Below are positions 23,359 through 33,073 of a stretch of 40,748 nt of DNA, in pieces. Source of the stretch: Gammaproteobacteria bacterium. GTDB taxonomy: Bacteria; Pseudomonadota; Gammaproteobacteria; JACCYU01. The notes under the pieces were generated by a model. That model was not told the origin of the DNA and did no database searches. It saw nothing but the letters and a program-made list of their open reading frames with translations. Within the stretch, counting starts at the first letter, position 1. Each line of letters starts with the position of its first letter. The stretch lies in the NCBI GenBank assembly GCA_013695765.1, contig JACCZW010000026.1, forward strand, positions 1 through 40,748, given 5' to 3'. The position numbers and the translations under genes were made by a program.

Positions 23359-23826
23359 CTAGTGGTGATGCCAGGCTTCCTCATTCTGAGTGAGCTTGTC
23401 TACCGCGGCAGGCAAGGCGCCTTTCACCAGATCGTCGAGCGTCACCCGCTCCAGCACCGCGCGCAGGTTGGCGCGCACGGCGATCCAGACACCTTGCAGC
23501 GACTTGGCGGCGCCCGCATATGTGACGTCTTCGGGCCACTCGCCGCGCACATTCGCGAGCGGGCCTTCCACCGCGCGGATGATGTCCGCCAGGGTGACCT
23601 GCTTCGGCGGTCTGGCCAACTGATAACCGCCCTTGGCGCCACGCCGCGCCTTGATGAACCCGGCCCGCCGCAAGTCAAACAGGATGTTTTCGAGAAATTT
23701 TTTGGGGATAGCCTGGTTTTCGGATATCTCCACACCCCGCAGTGCGGTGGACTTGTCTTCCCGCCACGCCGCCGCCAGTTCCGTCATGGCTCGCAACGCA
23801 TAGTCAACTCTGGCTGAAACCTGCAT
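23359..23826 (-). CDS. Rrf2-family transcriptional regulator without cysteines (CymR-like)
   Basis: 155 residues. The start MQVSARVDYALRAMTELA and the winged-helix core (AIPKKFLENILFDLRRAGF, then RGAKGGYQLARPP) define the Rrf2 family. There is no cysteine in the whole protein, so it cannot bind the Fe-S cluster used by IscR, NsrR or RsrR. It resembles CymR-type members that respond to sulfur status through a partner or small molecule. It ends in HHH. Divergent from a TSUP permease; the 186 bp between them hold a perfect palindrome (23968-23986). Control of the permease and of itself is likely. A sulfur signal is inferred from family and neighbour. Confidence 0.88.
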   Translation of the reverse strand: MQVSARVDYALRAMTELAAAWREDKSTALRGVEISENQAIPKKFLENILFDLRRAGFIKARRGAKGGYQLARPPKQVTLADIIRAVEGPLANVRGEWPEDVTYAGAAKSLQGVWIAVRANLRAVLERVTLDDLVKGALPAAVDKLTQNEEAWHHH

Positions 23827-23931
23827 GGCCTTATCCTTTTCTATACCTGTTATACAAACAATACCAGTATCCGGGGTTCGCGACTATTGTTGCGGACAAT
23901 CACAAAACCGGGAAATTTTCGATTTAATAAG

Positions 23932-23960
23932 TTGACTCATCCCTATAAAGAATATAGATT
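23932..23960 (+). promoter_or_regulatory. Promoter of the TSUP permease gene
   Basis: TTGACT at 23932-23937, followed either by TATAGA at 23953-23958 (15-bp spacer) or TAGATT at 23955-23960 (17 bp). The expected start of transcription, about 23966-23968, coincides with the palindrome just downstream. The leader would be about 45 bases, with GGGAG before the ATG at 24013. Confidence 0.65.
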
Positions 23961-23967
23961 CGATTTA

Positions 23968-23986
23968 GTCTACCGTACGGGTAGAC
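23968..23986. promoter_or_regulatory. Palindromic operator, probably for the Rrf2 regulator
   Basis: GTCTACC-GTACG-GGTAGAC: perfect 7-bp arms around a 5-bp centre. It lies between the promoter -10 and the permease start, where a bound regulator would repress. The only neighbouring DNA-binding protein is the divergent Rrf2-family gene. Binding is inferred. Confidence 0.7.
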
Positions 23987-24012
23987 ATAATGGACATAGG
24001 GAGCTTTAAGCC

Positions 24013-24951
24013 ATGCAAAACTTCATCTTGCTTTTGTTAGCGGGTACCGTCGCGCAGCTTGTGGACGGATCTCTGGGAATGGCGTTCGGCGTAACCTCAA
24101 CCACGCTTTTACTGCTGGTCGGCGTCGCGCCGGTGCTGGCGTCCACCAGCGTACATCTCGCCGAGGTCGGCACGTGCCTCGCGTCCGGCATCGCTCACTG
24201 GAAGTTCGGCAACGTGGACAAATCCATGATCCTGTGGATGGGCATCCCGGGCGGCATCGGCGCATTCGTCGGCGCCATATTTCTTACCTCACTCTCGGCC
24301 GACGTCGCCAAACCTGTCGTGGCAGTAATCCTGTTCAGCCTCGGCGTGTATATCCTGATCCGTTTTGCTTTCACGCGTGGGCGCAAAATCATCATCAAGC
24401 GCCCGATACCCAAAGCGCTGCTGATCCCGCTCGGACTCGTGGGCGGCACTATCGACGCTATTGGCGGCGGTGGCTGGGGGCCGGTTGGCACCACCACACT
24501 GCTCTCCTCGGGACGCATGGAGCCGCGCATGGTGGTCGGCACAGTTGACACCAGCGAGTTTATCGTCGCGGTGTGCGCCAGCGTCGGCTTCCTGCTGGGA
24601 TTGAGCATGGCCGAGATTCCATGGCTTATCGTCGGCGCGCTGCTTATCGGTGGCGTCATCGCAGCACCCATCGCCGCCTGGATCGTGCGTCACCTCGATG
24701 CGCGGATTTTAGGTACCGCGGTCGGCGGCTGGATCGTGCTCACCAATGCGCACACTTTCCTGGATGCGATCGGCTACAGCGGTGATGTGGGTGTGCCGGT
24801 CTACGCCACCGCGACGATTCTGTGGCTTACGGCCTTGTACTTCGCCATCTCGTCCGCGCGCCGCGAACGCACGCAGGTGTTCAGCGCACCTGAGCACGAT
24901 TCCGACGGCCGCAGCGTGGTAAGCGGGATAGCCGTTTCCGAGGTTAGTTAG
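24013..24951 (+). CDS. TSUP (TauE/SafE) family permease, probable sulfite or organosulfonate exporter
   Basis: 312 residues, about eight membrane spans. The two halves each start with the family pattern: AGTVAQLVDGSLGMAFGVTS at about 10-29 and VGGTIDAIGGGGWGPVGTTT at about 142-161. TSUP proteins move sulfite, sulfonates or related anions across the inner membrane. Beside a CymR-like Rrf2 regulator, a role in sulfite export or sulfur balance is the most likely reading. The C-terminal 30 residues are polar and cytoplasmic. Strong terminator at 24998. Single-gene unit. Direction and substrate cannot be fixed from sequence. Confidence 0.88.
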   Translation: MQNFILLLLAGTVAQLVDGSLGMAFGVTSTTLLLLVGVAPVLASTSVHLAEVGTCLASGIAHWKFGNVDKSMILWMGIPGGIGAFVGAIFLTSLSADVAKPVVAVILFSLGVYILIRFAFTRGRKIIIKRPIPKALLIPLGLVGGTIDAIGGGGWGPVGTTTLLSSGRMEPRMVVGTVDTSEFIVAVCASVGFLLGLSMAEIPWLIVGALLIGGVIAAPIAAWIVRHLDARILGTAVGGWIVLTNAHTFLDAIGYSGDVGVPVYATATILWLTALYFAISSARRERTQVFSAPEHDSDGRSVVSGIAVSEVS

Positions 24952-24997
24952 CCGCTTTCCTCCGGGCGCCATTCACGCCGGCGCGCCCGGCCTGCAG

Positions 24998-25027
24998 CAT
25001 CCCTCCGTCCGGAGGGATGTTTTTTTT
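24998..25027 (+). terminator. Rho-independent terminator of the TSUP gene
   Basis: Perfect 9-bp stem CATCCCTCC / GGAGGGATG with a GTCC loop, followed by eight T. Lies 47 bp after the permease stop and between two convergent genes. Confidence 0.95.
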
Positions 25028-25079
25028 GGTTCGCGGCGCGCGGACCTCGCTACAAGTTCATCCGCGACTTCGAAAAGGA

Positions 25080-27683
25080 TCACCCGCGTAAGGCCGCCTC
25101 GCGACGCTCGCTGGCGAGCGACAGACGATCATCCTCGACATCGACCCTGATAACGTCGCCCGGCACAAACTTACCGGCGAGCATCGCCAGCGCGAGCGGG
25201 TTTTCGAGTTGGCTCTGAATCGCGCGCTTCAACGGTCGGGCGCCGTAAACCGGATCGAAGCCGGCCGCACCGAGTCTGTCGAGCGCGGCTTCGGTGATCT
25301 CCAGGGTCAGATCACGTTCCGCCAGCCGTTGGCGCAGGAAAGCGAGCTGAATCCGGGTGATCGCGCGAATCTGCTCACGCGTGAGCGGATGGAAAACCAC
25401 GGTTTCATCGACTCTATTGATAAATTCCGGCCGGAAATGCTGGCTCACGATATCCATCACCGCCGCTTTCATGCGGTCGTAGTTGTCCTCGCCTGCCATT
25501 TCCTGGATGACCTGACTGCCGAGGTTGGAGGTCATCACGATCACGGTGTTGCGGAAGTTCACCGTGCGCCCGTGGCCGTCGGTCAGGCGCCCATCGTCCA
25601 GCACCTGTAGTAACACGTTGAACACGTCCGGGTGCGCCTTTTCGATTTCATCGAGCAGGATCACCGAGTACGGTTTGCGGCGCACGGCCTCGGTGAGATA
25701 GCCGCCTTCTTCGTAACCGACATAACCCGGCGGGGCGCCGATCAGCCGTGCGACCGAGTGCTTCTCCATGAATTCGGACATATCGATTCGAATCATCGCG
25801 TCGATTGTATCGAACAGAAACGCCGCCAGGGCCTTGGTCAGTTCGGTCTTGCCGACACCGGTAGGGCCTAAGAACAGGAACGAACCGCTGGGCCGGTTGG
25901 GATCGGAGAGCCCCGCGCGCGCGCGACGAATGGCGTCGGACACCGCTTTGACGGCCTCAGTCTGCCCCACCACCCGCTCGGTGATCGCGTCCTCCATGCG
26001 CAGCAATTTCTCGCGCTCACCTTCCAGCATTCTCGATACCGGAATACCCGTCCAGCGCGAGACCACCTCGCCAATCTCCTCTGCGGTTACCTTGTTGCGC
26101 AACAGCGTCGTCTGCTGCTGCTCGGCTGCGTTCGCCTGCGCGAGTTGCTTATCGAGCTCCGGGATGCGGCCGTACTGCAATTCCGACATACGGGTCAGAT
26201 CGCCCGCGCGCCGCGCCGTTTCCAGTTCGACCCTGGCGCGTTCCAGTTCCTCCTTGATGTGCGCCGCGCCCTGCAGCGCGGCTTTCTCGGCCTTCCACAC
26301 TTCCTCCAGGTCCGAGTACTCGCGATCCAGCCTGGCGATATCCTCTTCCAGGGTCGCCAGGCGTTTTTTCGACGCTTCGTCGGTTTCCTTCTTCAACGCC
26401 TCGCGTTCGATCTTGAGCTGGATCAGTCGACGATCCAGTCGGTCCATTTCCTCCGGCTTGGAATCCATCTCCATGCGAATGCGCGAAGCCGCTTCGTCAA
26501 TCAGATCGATTGCCTTATCGGGCAGTTGGCGGTCGGTGATGTAGCGCTGCGAAAGTGTGGCCGCCGCGACGATGGCGGGATCGGTGATTTCCACGCCATG
26601 ATGGACTTCATAACGCTCTTTCAAGCCGCGCAGGATGGCGATGGTGTCCTCCATCGACGGCTCGTCCACCAGCACGCGCTGGAAACGGCGCTCAAGTGCT
26701 GCGTCTTTCTCGATGTTCTGGCGATATTCATCCAAAGTGGTGGCGCCGATGCAGTGCAACTCGCCGCGTGAAAGCGCGGGCTTGAGCATGTTGCCGGCGT
26801 CCATCGCGCCCTCGGCCTTACCGGCGCCGACTACGGTGTGTATCTCGTCTATGAACAGAATGATCCGCCCTTCCTGCTTGGCGAGATCGTTCAGAACCGC
26901 TTTCAGACGTTCCTCGAACTCGCCGCGGAACTTAGCACCCGCGATTAACGAGCCCATGTCCAGCGACAGCACACGCCGGTTTTTCAAACCTTCCGGCACT
27001 TCGCCGTTGACGATACGTTGCGCCAGCCCTTCCACGATCGCGGTCTTGCCGACTCCCGGTTCGCCGATCAGCACCGGGTTGTTCTTGGTGCGCCGCTGGA
27101 GCACCTGAATCGAGCGGCGAATCTCGTCGTCGCGGCCGATTACCGGATCGAGCTTGCCCTGCTCGGCGCGCTCGGTGAGATCCACCGTGTATTTCTCCAG
27201 CGCCTGACGCTGCTGTTCGGCATTCGGATCGTCAACGGTCTGGCCGCCGCGCATGGTCTCGATGGCTTTTTCGACCGCCTCTCTGCTCACGCCGGCTTGT
27301 TTCAGAATGTCGCTCAAAGCGCCGCGATCCTCCAGCGCCGCCAGCACGAACAGCTCGGACGAAATGTAATCGTCCTTGCGCTTCTGCGCGATCTTGTCGG
27401 TGAGGTTCATAACCCGGTTGAGGTCATTGGAGACATGAACTTCGCCCGCCGAGGCGCCCTGCACCTGCGGCAGACGATCCAGCGCCTCGCCCAGTTGCGA
27501 GCGCAGACGGTTGACCTTGACGTCGGCCTGCGTCAGCAGATGGCGCACACTGCCGCCGTCCTGATCGAGCAGCGCGATCATCAAATGCACAGGCTCGATG
27601 AACGGGTGATCGCGCCCGACAGCGATTGACTGCGCGTCCTGCAGCGCCAGTTGAAATTTGCTGGTGAGTTTATCGACTCGCAT
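25080..27683 (-). CDS. clpB: ClpB disaggregase (Hsp100)
   Basis: 867 residues from the ATG giving [19 protein letters not shown], the usual ClpB start; an upstream in-frame start is not conserved. Layout: N-terminal ClpN domain; AAA1 with Walker A GEPGVGKT and Walker [12 protein letters not shown]; a long coiled-coil middle domain (about 410-520) with [20 protein letters not shown]2 with Walker A GPTGVGKT and [16 protein letters not shown]; and a C-terminal domain with [10 protein letters not shown]. It works as a hexamer with DnaK to pull proteins out of aggregates. The order clpB-pgeF-rluD on one strand is common in Gammaproteobacteria. No sigma-32-type promoter was clearly seen upstream, though it would be expected. 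Confidence 0.97.
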   Translation of the reverse strand: MRVDKLTSKFQLALQDAQSIAVGRDHPFIEPVHLMIALLDQDGGSVRHLLTQADVKVNRLRSQLGEALDRLPQVQGASAGEVHVSNDLNRVMNLTDKIAQKRKDDYISSELFVLAALEDRGALSDILKQAGVSREAVEKAIETMRGGQTVDDPNAEQQRQALEKYTVDLTERAEQGKLDPVIGRDDEIRRSIQVLQRRTKNNPVLIGEPGVGKTAIVEGLAQRIVNGEVPEGLKNRRVLSLDMGSLIAGAKFRGEFEERLKAVLNDLAKQEGRIILFIDEIHTVVGAGKAEGAMDAGNMLKPALSRGELHCIGATTLDEYRQNIEKDAALERRFQRVLVDEPSMEDTIAILRGLKERYEVHHGVEITDPAIVAAATLSQRYITDRQLPDKAIDLIDEAASRIRMEMDSKPEEMDRLDRRLIQLKIEREALKKETDEASKKRLATLEEDIARLDREYSDLEEVWKAEKAALQGAAHIKEELERARVELETARRAGDLTRMSELQYGRIPELDKQLAQANAAEQQQTTLLRNKVTAEEIGEVVSRWTGIPVSRMLEGEREKLLRMEDAITERVVGQTEAVKAVSDAIRRARAGLSDPNRPSGSFLFLGPTGVGKTELTKALAAFLFDTIDAMIRIDMSEFMEKHSVARLIGAPPGYVGYEEGGYLTEAVRRKPYSVILLDEIEKAHPDVFNVLLQVLDDGRLTDGHGRTVNFRNTVIVMTSNLGSQVIQEMAGEDNYDRMKAAVMDIVSQHFRPEFINRVDETVVFHPLTREQIRAITRIQLAFLRQRLAERDLTLEITEAALDRLGAAGFDPVYGARPLKRAIQSQLENPLALAMLAGKFVPGDVIRVDVEDDRLSLASERREAALRG

Positions 27684-27813
27684 GCTGGTAACTCTCGGAA
27701 TTCTGTTGTATGGCAACTAACGTATGGTCTTGTGGGTGTATTCAATGCGCGACCCTGAAAATCTCTCCCGCCCTCGACGCACGAACCGCTGAAATCCCCC
27801 GCGCTCACGCGCG

Positions 27814-27836
27814 ACCCCCCTTTCGCAAAGGGGGGT
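27814..27836. repeat. Perfect hairpin downstream of pgeF
   Basis: ACCCCCCTTT-CGC-AAAGGGGGGT, 10-bp perfect arms with a 3-base loop. It lies 11 bp after the pgeF stop (minus strand) and upstream of clpB. No T-run follows on either strand, so it is either a weak terminator or an mRNA-end stabiliser. C6TTTCGCAAAG6-type hairpins are common dispersed intergenic repeats in Proteobacteria. Confidence 0.75.
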
Positions 27837-27847
27837 TAGAGTGGATT

Positions 27848-28594
27848 TCAACGCGCCAGCCAGATCAGATTCGCCATGCGGCCGGTACACTTGTCGCGAC
27901 GATATGAAAAGAAACCGGCGGGATCGCTATAGGTGCATAGCCCACCGCCGTAGACGGCTGTCACGCCCACGGCGGCCAGGCGCAAACGCGCGAGTTGGTA
28001 AATATCGGCCAGCCAGCGGCCGGCGGGAGAAGGGGCGAATGCAGCAGCGCTAGGCGCATGATGCGCGATGAACGCGTCTCGCACCTCCGGCCCGACCTCG
28101 AAGGCCGCCGGGCCAATTGCCGGGCCCAGCCAGACCAGTATCTCGTCGGGTCGTGAGGCGAGCACTTCGACCGTGGCTTCCAGCACGCCGGCAAGCAGTC
28201 CGCGCCAGCCGGCATGCGCGGCGGCTACTCGCGAGCCTGCGCGGTCGCAGAACAACACCGGCAGGCAATCGGCCGTCAAGACCGCGCAAACGACGCCGGA
28301 TTCAAAAGCGACCGACGCATCCGCCTGCGCCTCGCTGCCACTGGTGCTCGCATCGATGACTCGCGAACCATGCACCTGCGAGAGCCAGACGGGTTCGCGA
28401 GGCAACGCCAGGCGACGCATCAATCGGACCCTGTTAATCCTGACGTTTTCCGGGTCGTCACCCACACGCATGCCCAGGTTTAGAGAATCTCGCGGCGCGC
28501 GGCTGACACCGCCTTCGCGGCTGGTGGAGCAAGCGCGCACGTTGGCGGGTGCGGGCCAGTCCGGTCGTAACCACGAATGGGGAATTTCAGTCAT
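27848..28594 (-). CDS. pgeF: Purine nucleoside phosphorylase / laccase-domain protein YfiH
   Basis: 248 residues. Zinc-binding and family motifs are present: WLSQVHGSRVID, VLTADCLPVLFCD with the Cys ligand, AAAHAGWRGLLAGVLE, and the end GGLCTYSDPAGFFSYRRD. Members were once called laccase-like. YfiH of E. coli (PgeF) corrects peptidoglycan precursor errors, and relatives such as FAMIN have purine nucleoside phosphorylase activity. It overlaps the rluD gene by 8 bp, the usual arrangement, so the two are translationally coupled. Cytoplasmic. All key residues look intact. Confidence 0.95.
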   Translation of the reverse strand: MTEIPHSWLRPDWPAPANVRACSTSREGGVSRAPRDSLNLGMRVGDDPENVRINRVRLMRRLALPREPVWLSQVHGSRVIDASTSGSEAQADASVAFESGVVCAVLTADCLPVLFCDRAGSRVAAAHAGWRGLLAGVLEATVEVLASRPDEILVWLGPAIGPAAFEVGPEVRDAFIAHHAPSAAAFAPSPAGRWLADIYQLARLRLAAVGVTAVYGGGLCTYSDPAGFFSYRRDKCTGRMANLIWLAR

Positions 28595-29546
28595 GCGGGT
28601 CCGCGTCGGCGCGCAAAGCGTCGATCAGCGCCTGCATGTCGCCGGGCACCGGCGCCGTCCAGTTCACCGTCGCGCCGCTGTCGGGATGGGCAAGTTCCAG
28701 ACGCGCCGCATGCAGCGCTTGACGTTTGAATGCACGCAGCGCGGCTATGAGTGACGCATTGGCGCCGGCAGGCAGCATCAGGCGCCCGCCATAAACAGGA
28801 TCGCCCGTGACGGGATGCCGAATATGCGCCATGTGCACCCGAATCTGATGGGTGCGACCGGTGTCCAATCGCACCCGCAGCAGGGTATGCGCGCGATATC
28901 GCGTGTCAATCCGGTAATGCGTCCGGGCCGGTTTGCCTGTGTCTGTCACCGCCATGCGCTTGCGGTCCACGGGATGACGGCCGATCGCCTTTTTGACCAT
29001 GCCGCCGGCGATCAGACGCCCGCCCACCACCGTGAGATATTCCCGCTTTACGGTGCGCGCCTTGAGCTGATCGACCAGTTGTTTGTGCGCCGTGAGGGAT
29101 TTCGCCACGACCATCAGACCGCTGGTGTCCTTGTCCAGCCGGTGCACGATGCCGGCGCGCGGGACGTTTTCCAGCCGAGGGGCGTGATGCAGCAGCGCGT
29201 TGAGCAAGGTGCCTCCCCAGTTGCCGGCGGCTGGATGCGCGACCAGTCCCGCCGGTTTGTCGATCACCAGCAGATGATCGTCTTCGTAAACAACATTTAG
29301 CGGGATTGACTGTGCCTCGAAACCAGTTTGCGGCGTGATCCGCGCATCAATGATCACCTGCTCGCCGCCGCACACGGGATCGCGCACCCGAGGCTGCAAG
29401 CCGTCAATCTTCACGTAGCCCAGCCTAATCCACTGCTGCAGGCGCGCGCGCGAATACTCAGGAAACACCTTCGCGAGCGCCCGATCCGTGCGCTCGCCGG
29501 AGTTGCCAGCGGGAATTATGCCGGTTAATCTCAATCCCTCAGACAT
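28587..29546 (-). CDS. rluD: 23S rRNA pseudouridine synthase RluD
   Basis: 319 residues from the ATG giving MSEGLRLTGIIPAGNSGERT. An S4 RNA-binding domain occupies about 15-75 (RTDRALAKVFPEYSRARLQ). The catalytic domain carries GIVHRLDKDTSGLMVVAK with the nucleophile Asp, then KREYLTVVGG and RTHQIRVHMAHIRHPVTGDP. This matches RluD, which makes pseudouridines at positions 1911, 1915 and 1917 of helix 69. It is divergent from bamD and overlaps pgeF. The 123-bp divergent gap holds a TTGACA at 29633-29638 pointing toward bamD, but without a good -10. Confidence 0.95.
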   Translation of the reverse strand: MSEGLRLTGIIPAGNSGERTDRALAKVFPEYSRARLQQWIRLGYVKIDGLQPRVRDPVCGGEQVIIDARITPQTGFEAQSIPLNVVYEDDHLLVIDKPAGLVAHPAAGNWGGTLLNALLHHAPRLENVPRAGIVHRLDKDTSGLMVVAKSLTAHKQLVDQLKARTVKREYLTVVGGRLIAGGMVKKAIGRHPVDRKRMAVTDTGKPARTHYRIDTRYRAHTLLRVRLDTGRTHQIRVHMAHIRHPVTGDPVYGGRLMLPAGANASLIAALRAFKRQALHAARLELAHPDSGATVNWTAPVPGDMQALIDALRADADPHD

Positions 29547-29669
29547 GCGAAGTGCGCACCAGTGGTGATTCCTCAGGCACGAAGCTTGTAGGCACAATAC
29601 CTATTTGTGGCGCATGTTTACGTCGCACCGGCTTGACAAATATCCACTGAATTAAATTTCCCGAGGGCC

Positions 29670-30434
29670 ATGAACACATTCAAACTATTGACTATTACAT
29701 GCGCCATGGCGCTGCTCGGCGCCTGTGCCACGGTCGATGACGACCCCACACAGGACTGGTCGGGCGCGAAGTTGTACGAGGAAGCCAAAGCCGCCCTGGA
29801 TCGCGGCTATTACCAGACCGCCATCGAATACTACGAAACGCTGGAAGCGCGCTACCCGTTCGGCCGCTATGCGCAACAGGCGCAAATCGAGGGCGCCTAT
29901 GCGTATTACAAGTTCAATGAACTCGATTCGGCCATCGCCGCGGCCGACCGCTTCATCAAACTGCACCCCCTGGACGAGCACGCGGATTACGCTTGGTATC
30001 TCAAGGGACTCGCCAATTTTGACCGCACCCGCGACTACTTCGATTTTCTCATGGACAGCAATCCCTCGGAGAACGATCCGACCCCGATGATCCGCGCATT
30101 CGACGATTTCGCCTACCTGATCAGGAACTATCCCGACAGCCGCTACGTGGCGGACGCGCGCCAGCGCATGGTTTATCTGCGTAACGAACTGGCCGAATAC
30201 GAACTGCACGTCGCGGACTATTACATGCGGCGCGGCGCGTGGGTCGCGGCGGCAAATCGCGGCAAATATGTCGTGGAGCATTACGAGGGCGCTGAATCCA
30301 TGCCGGCCGCGCTGGGGGTGATGATTACCGCATATCGCAGGCTGGGGCTAAATGATCTGGCCGTTGACGCCACGCGTGTATTGCGTCTGAATTTTCCCGA
30401 GCGCGCCTCGGAACTGCTCGCCGCGCGCGATTGA
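29670..30434 (+). CDS. bamD: Outer-membrane assembly lipoprotein BamD
   Basis: 254 residues. A lipoprotein signal with lipobox LLGAC (Cys18 or 19) is followed by tetratricopeptide repeats: AKAALDRGYYQTAIEYYETL, RYPFGRYAQQAQIEGAYAYY, and SRYVADARQRMVYLRNELAEYELHVADYY. BamD is the essential lipoprotein of the BAM complex that, with BamA, inserts beta-barrel proteins such as the TolC-like factor encoded in this window. Length and motifs match the family. Monocistronic in appearance and divergent from rluD. Confidence 0.96.
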   Translation: MNTFKLLTITCAMALLGACATVDDDPTQDWSGAKLYEEAKAALDRGYYQTAIEYYETLEARYPFGRYAQQAQIEGAYAYYKFNELDSAIAAADRFIKLHPLDEHADYAWYLKGLANFDRTRDYFDFLMDSNPSENDPTPMIRAFDDFAYLIRNYPDSRYVADARQRMVYLRNELAEYELHVADYYMRRGAWVAAANRGKYVVEHYEGAESMPAALGVMITAYRRLGLNDLAVDATRVLRLNFPERASELLAARD

Positions 30435-30510
30435 CCGCGCTAGCCTGGCGGCACTCAATTCAGCACGTCTCAGCTCATTCAAGTTTCAGCACTATCCTCG
30501 CACGCGACGC

Positions 30511-31377
30511 CTAAAGTAACGCCTTCATCTTGGTGCCCATCTCGGCCGGCGATCGTGCGATGCTCACACCGGCCACCGCCAGCGCCTGGAATTTCTGGTC
30601 GGCGGTGCCCTGGCCGCCGCTGACGATCGCGCCGGCGTGGCCCATGCGCTTGCCAGGCGGCGCGGTGACGCCGGCGATGTACGCCACCACCGGTTTGCTG
30701 ACGTGTGACTGAATGTATGTGGCCGCCAGCTCTTCGGCCGTACCGCCGATTTCCCCGACCAGGACAATGCCCTCGGTCTGCGGATCGTTTTCGAACAGCG
30801 TCAGGCAATCGACGAAATTCATGCCCTGGATCGGATCGCCGCCGATGCCGATGCAGGTGCTCTGACCCAGACCGTTCTGGCTGGTCTGATACACCGCCTC
30901 GTAGGTCAGGGTGCCGGAGCGCGAGATGATGCCGATGCGTCCCTGCGAGTGAATCGCGCCGGGCATAATGCCCAGCTTGCACGCACCGGGTGTGATGATG
31001 CCGGGGCAATTCGGCCCGATCAAGTGCGTGTCAACATTGACCAGCGCGGCCTTGACCCGCAGCATGTCCAGCACCGGAATGCCTTCGGTGATACACACGA
31101 TTACGCGCAGGCCCGCGTCGGCCGCTTCCAGAATTGCGTCCGCGGCAAAATCCGCGGGGACATAAATCATGGTCGCTTGCGCGCCCGTCTCGGCCACCGC
31201 CTCGACCACGGTGTCGAAGACCGGCCGCTCCAGATGCGTCATCCCGCCGCGGCCTGGCGTCACCCCACCCACCAGACAGGTGCCGTATTCGAGGGCCTGC
31301 TGGCTGTGAAAACTGCCTTGCTTGCCCGTAAAGCCCTGACAAATGACTTTGGTATTGCTGTCGACGAGAATACTCAT
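30511..31377 (-). CDS. sucD: Succinyl-CoA synthetase alpha subunit
   Basis: 288 residues. It contains the CoA-binding start [19 protein letters not shown] and the active-site phospho-histidine in [25 protein letters not shown]-type and [17 protein letters not shown] segments are also present. With SucC it makes ATP (or GTP) from succinyl-CoA in the TCA cycle. Its start overlaps the sucC stop by 4 bp, as usual. It converges on bamD across 76 bp. Confidence 0.97.
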   Translation of the reverse strand: MSILVDSNTKVICQGFTGKQGSFHSQQALEYGTCLVGGVTPGRGGMTHLERPVFDTVVEAVAETGAQATMIYVPADFAADAILEAADAGLRVIVCITEGIPVLDMLRVKAALVNVDTHLIGPNCPGIITPGACKLGIMPGAIHSQGRIGIISRSGTLTYEAVYQTSQNGLGQSTCIGIGGDPIQGMNFVDCLTLFENDPQTEGIVLVGEIGGTAEELAATYIQSHVSKPVVAYIAGVTAPPGKRMGHAGAIVSGGQGTADQKFQALAVAGVSIARSPAEMGTKMKALL

Positions 31378-32534
31378 GCCACCGCCTTAACGGCCTTGTC
31401 CGCCGCGTCGCTTAAGCCCTCGGCGGCGATGATGTTGAAGCCGCTGGCGGCGAGCATCTCGCGGCCGCGCTGTTCGTTGGTGCCCGCCAGCCGCACCACC
31501 ACCGGCACGCGCACGTGCACGTCGCGCACCGCTTCGATGATGCCTTCGGCGATCAGGTCGCAACGCACGATGCCGCCGAAGATGTTTACCAGTACCGCTT
31601 CGACACTCGCATCCGACAGCAACAGCTTGAACGCCTGCGTCACGCGGTGCACGGTGGCGTTGCCGCCCACGTCCAGGAAATTGGCGGGTAAACCGCCGTG
31701 CAGCTTGATCAGGTCCATGGTCGCCATGGCCAGACCGGCGCCGTTTACCATGCAGCCAATACTGCCTATCAGCTTGATGTAATTGAGGTCCAGTTGCTTC
31801 GCGCGCGCCTCGCGTTCGTTCTCCTGCGACGGATCGCGCAGATCGACCAGTTCGGGGTGCCGATACAGCGCGTTGTCGTCCAGGTTGATCTTGGCGTCCA
31901 GCGCCAGCAGCTCGCCACCTTTGGTCAGCACCAGCGGATTGACCTCCACCAGACTGGCGTCGTGCCGCACGAACAACGTGTACAGTTTCGCCAGCAAGGC
32001 GCCGAACTGGCCGATCTGATCCTTGTTCAGCCCCAGCGCAAACCCCAGGCGACGCCCCTGATACGGCAGCAGTCCGCTGGCGGGATGAATGACCGTAGTC
32101 AGGATCAACTCCGGCGTCTCGGCGGCCACCGTCTCGATGTTCATGCCGCCCGCCGACGACGCCATGACCGTGATACGTTCATGTGCCCGGTCCACCAGCA
32201 GGCTTAAGTAATATTCGTTCTGGATGTCGGTCAGCGCCTCCACCAGCAGCGCACCGACCGGCAAGCCGTCCGCATCCGTTTGCGGCGTGACCAACTGGCT
32301 GCCGAGCAGGGCCGATGCAGCGGCGGCAAGTTCGCTGCGAGTTCGCACGATGCGTACGCCGCCACCCTTGCCGCGGCCGCCCGCGTGCACCTGCGCCTTC
32401 ACGGCCCAGGCGTTGTCGGAAAGGCGGGCGTATACCTCGCGCAAATCGCCCAGCTTGCGGACGACCACGCCGGGCGGCACCGGAATGCCGGCTTGCTTGA
32501 ATAGCGCTTTGGCCTGGTATTCGTGAAGATTCAT
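31374..32534 (-). CDS. sucC: Succinyl-CoA synthetase beta subunit
   Basis: 386 residues from [20 protein letters not shown] at 32534; upstream in-frame codons are not conserved. An ATP-grasp domain covers about 5-230 ([19 protein letters not shown]), with metal and product-binding motifs in [20 protein letters not shown] and the C-terminal [29 protein letters not shown] and [14 protein letters not shown]. Forms the alpha2beta2 or alpha-beta enzyme with SucD. The two genes are coupled. The rest of the TCA operon (sucAB, sdh) is not in the window. Confidence 0.97.
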   Translation of the reverse strand: MNLHEYQAKALFKQAGIPVPPGVVVRKLGDLREVYARLSDNAWAVKAQVHAGGRGKGGGVRIVRTRSELAAAASALLGSQLVTPQTDADGLPVGALLVEALTDIQNEYYLSLLVDRAHERITVMASSAGGMNIETVAAETPELILTTVIHPASGLLPYQGRRLGFALGLNKDQIGQFGALLAKLYTLFVRHDASLVEVNPLVLTKGGELLALDAKINLDDNALYRHPELVDLRDPSQENEREARAKQLDLNYIKLIGSIGCMVNGAGLAMATMDLIKLHGGLPANFLDVGGNATVHRVTQAFKLLLSDASVEAVLVNIFGGIVRCDLIAEGIIEAVRDVHVRVPVVVRLAGTNEQRGREMLAASGFNIIAAEGLSDAADKAVKAVA

Positions 32535-32764
32535 GGATAGCGATCGTAAGCAGTACGCCTCCTTAGGAATTTTTGCGACACAGGTGACCAGCAGGTTCTG
32601 CCCCCATCCCGCGAGTGTAGGCATTGCTGCGCCGCAAGCGCGAGACTATCGACATTATCCGCCGGCGGCAACCGTCCGCCGGTCGGCATTGCAAGATAGT
32701 TCCGTCGCCATGCATGACCGCCGGGCGGCTTGCAGATGCGGCCTGTCCCCCACACACTAGCGGC

Positions 32765-33004
32765 ATGTCACGCCTGTTACTTATTCTGGCGATCGTTTTT
32801 ATCGTGATCGTGCTGTGGAAAAGCATGCTTCGGAAGGTCGAGGCCAGCAACCGAAATGACCAGAAAAAGACTATCGCGCACAACATGGTCCGCTGCGATT
32901 ACTGCGGATTGCATGTCCCGGAAGACACCGTGGTGCGGCTCGGCGGCCGGCGCTACTGCTCGGACGAGCATCGGGCGCTGCATAAGGAAACGCGCGACAA
33001 GTAA
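32765..33004 (+). CDS. PP0621-family small membrane protein with zinc-ribbon-like motif
   Basis: 79 residues. One N-terminal span (LLLILAIVFIVIVLWKSML), then a short basic linker and a compact C-terminal motif CDYCGLHVPEDTVVR followed by YCSDEH: CxxC plus CxxxH, a probable zinc site facing the cytoplasm. This PP0621-type protein commonly sits just upstream of pilSR or next to sensor kinases in Gamma- and Betaproteobacteria. It lies 69 bp before pilS on the same strand. Function unknown. Confidence 0.85.
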   Translation: MSRLLLILAIVFIVIVLWKSMLRKVEASNRNDQKKTIAHNMVRCDYCGLHVPEDTVVRLGGRRYCSDEHRALHKETRDK

Positions 33005-33073
33005 GTTTCAACCTCGCAAAGGAGGAAGCCCCGCCACAACCAGCGTCAGACGCCGTCGCATGACGCCTTTTTC

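Noticed and set aside
29633-29665. Promoter for bamD from TTGACA at 29633
   Set aside because: The -35 is perfect but no acceptable -10 lies 15-19 bp downstream, so it is mentioned only as a possibility.
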